DNA from: Saezia sanguinis
GTDB lineage: Bacteria; Pseudomonadota; Gammaproteobacteria; Burkholderiales; Burkholderiaceae_C
Assembly (NCBI RefSeq): GCF_003991585.1
Contig: NZ_PQSP01000002.1
Span: 514,420-578,419 of the forward strand
DNA length: 64,000 nt
Reading direction: 5' to 3'
Positions within the stretch are counted from its first letter, which is position 1; every line of letters starts with the position of its first letter. The notes under the pieces are model-generated. The model had not been told where the DNA came from and did no database searches. It saw only the letters and a program-made list of their open reading frames with translations. Both the position numbers and the translations under genes were made by a program. Below, piece by piece: positions 63,325 to 64,000 of this stretch.

Positions 63325-64000
63325 TTAAAGATATTTCTTAAACCGAGATGCTGTGATGTTGATGGCAGTTCCTAACAGCATTGCTCCAGGTAACAGAATT
63401 AATTGTGGATAGACGCTAACAGGAAGAGCCAGATAAACCATCCAGGGCAAAATAACCAAAGGAATTAAAAATGCCTTAGCTCGGTGATAAATGAAGCCAG
63501 ATTCATGCTCAGATGTAAATCGCCTGATATCGCGCTGAACCAGTCCATCAACTAACCCTACGAATATGACCATAACTGCTAACGGAAGGCTAAAAAACAG
63601 CACCATCACCCGGACACCGAACGTCAACACAGTAAAGGCTGCGGCTAGGGCGTATGTTTCAATATAGCCGTAGGCCATACCGATATACTCTCGAAATTGA
63701 AGTTTTCTTAAGGAGTCCGCATCTGTTGGTATCACAATGGTGCGTACTTCATCAAACAGACCGGTTCTGATAAAAAGCCATTCATGCATCATAGACAGGA
63801 GAGAGCGGGTCACGGCAACCGGATCTGAAAGCATGATGCTTTGTGAGAAGTTTTCTGAAAACATCTCCAGTTCAAAATAAAACATGTTTTGTGCATGGTG
63901 CCAGCCTTGGTCTTTCCAAAACAGATGCATTCCGACAATCTCAACAAGAATAGACAGCAGGAGAGAGCCGCACAGTACGCCAAACAGCGTTAACGGTAGC
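63325..64000 (-). CDS. T4SS membrane protein, TIGR03747 family (partial)
   Basis: The reading frame is open to the window edge, so the N-terminus lies outside; an internal ATG at 63930 would give 201 residues but cuts off a hydrophobic segment (LFGVLCGSLLLSILVEIVGM). Three further helices and DGLVQRDIRRFTSEHESGFI are typical of this DUF4400/TIGR03747 family. It belongs immediately upstream of the RAQPRD gene in related elements. Confidence 0.87.
   Translation of the reverse strand, partial: LPLTLFGVLCGSLLLSILVEIVGMHLFWKDQGWHHAQNMFYFELEMFSENFSQSIMLSDPVAVTRSLLSMMHEWLFIRTGLFDEVRTIVIPTDADSLRKLQFREYIGMAYGYIETYALAAAFTVLTFGVRVMVLFFSLPLAVMVIFVGLVDGLVQRDIRRFTSEHESGFIYHRAKAFLIPLVILPWMVYLALPVSVYPQLILLPGAMLLGTAINITASRFKKYL

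Overview
The window has two halves. Positions 1 to about 25 kb are an ordinary chromosomal backbone whose order (hisS, a YfgM-type gene, bamB, der, hfq, hflX, hflK, hflC, then hisZ, purA, a phosphoribosyltransferase) is typical of Burkholderiales. The pairing of hisS with hisZ and the moderate GC content suggest a member of the Alcaligenaceae or a near relative. The genus cannot be fixed from the sequence alone. Between and after these core genes sit accessory metabolic genes: a glyoxalase-fold protein, a zinc-ribbon protein, a zinc alcohol dehydrogenase, a YeeE/YedE sulfur-compound transporter, an MFS transporter with an alpha/beta hydrolase, a LysR regulator, and an RND efflux pump with its own MarR regulator and two visible operators.

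At 25.0 kb a strong terminator is followed by 19 bases identical in form to the 3' end of a tRNA-Leu on the minus strand, then a P4-type integrase that has lost its N-terminus. This looks like the edge of a genomic island. From there to 41.9 kb lie two orphan type VI secretion cassettes. Cassette 1 has a PAAR remnant, VgrG1 with two tandem C-terminal domains, a predicted LAS-type metallopeptidase effector with a lipoprotein partner, and a second predicted effector with a clan-CD-like His/Cys pair and a membrane-anchored Sel1 partner. Cassette 2 has VgrG2, a 1040-residue protein carrying both an M23-like and an amidase_3 domain, and a secreted MORN/YwqK-repeat partner. Between them are a degenerate immunity-like gene, a DUF746-like double zinc-ribbon protein and a frameshifted XRE regulator. 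No T6SS sheath, tube or baseplate genes are present, so these cassettes would have to use an apparatus encoded elsewhere.

At 42.1 to 44.8 kb is a TrlF-type PHP-plus-SMC-like ATPase, a candidate defence gene. From 45 kb to the right edge is a GI-type (PFGI-1/ICEHin1056-like) conjugation module: an HD-domain MOBH relaxase, a DUF3742 protein, TraG-N, and a nearly complete minus-strand T4SS operon up to RAQPRD, with the next operon gene (TIGR03747) cut by the window end.

This T4SS operon is interrupted at 60.2 to 63.3 kb by a cargo block. The block holds a YcxB-like protein, a small two-helix membrane protein, a nucleoside 2-deoxyribosyltransferase, a divergent XRE regulator with two clear palindromic operators, and an orphan gene broken by an IS5-type remnant. 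A second, emptied cargo site at 52.2 to 52.6 kb shares sequence blocks with it, including the last codons of a lost gene, so these appear to be paralogous insertion spots within one conjugative element.
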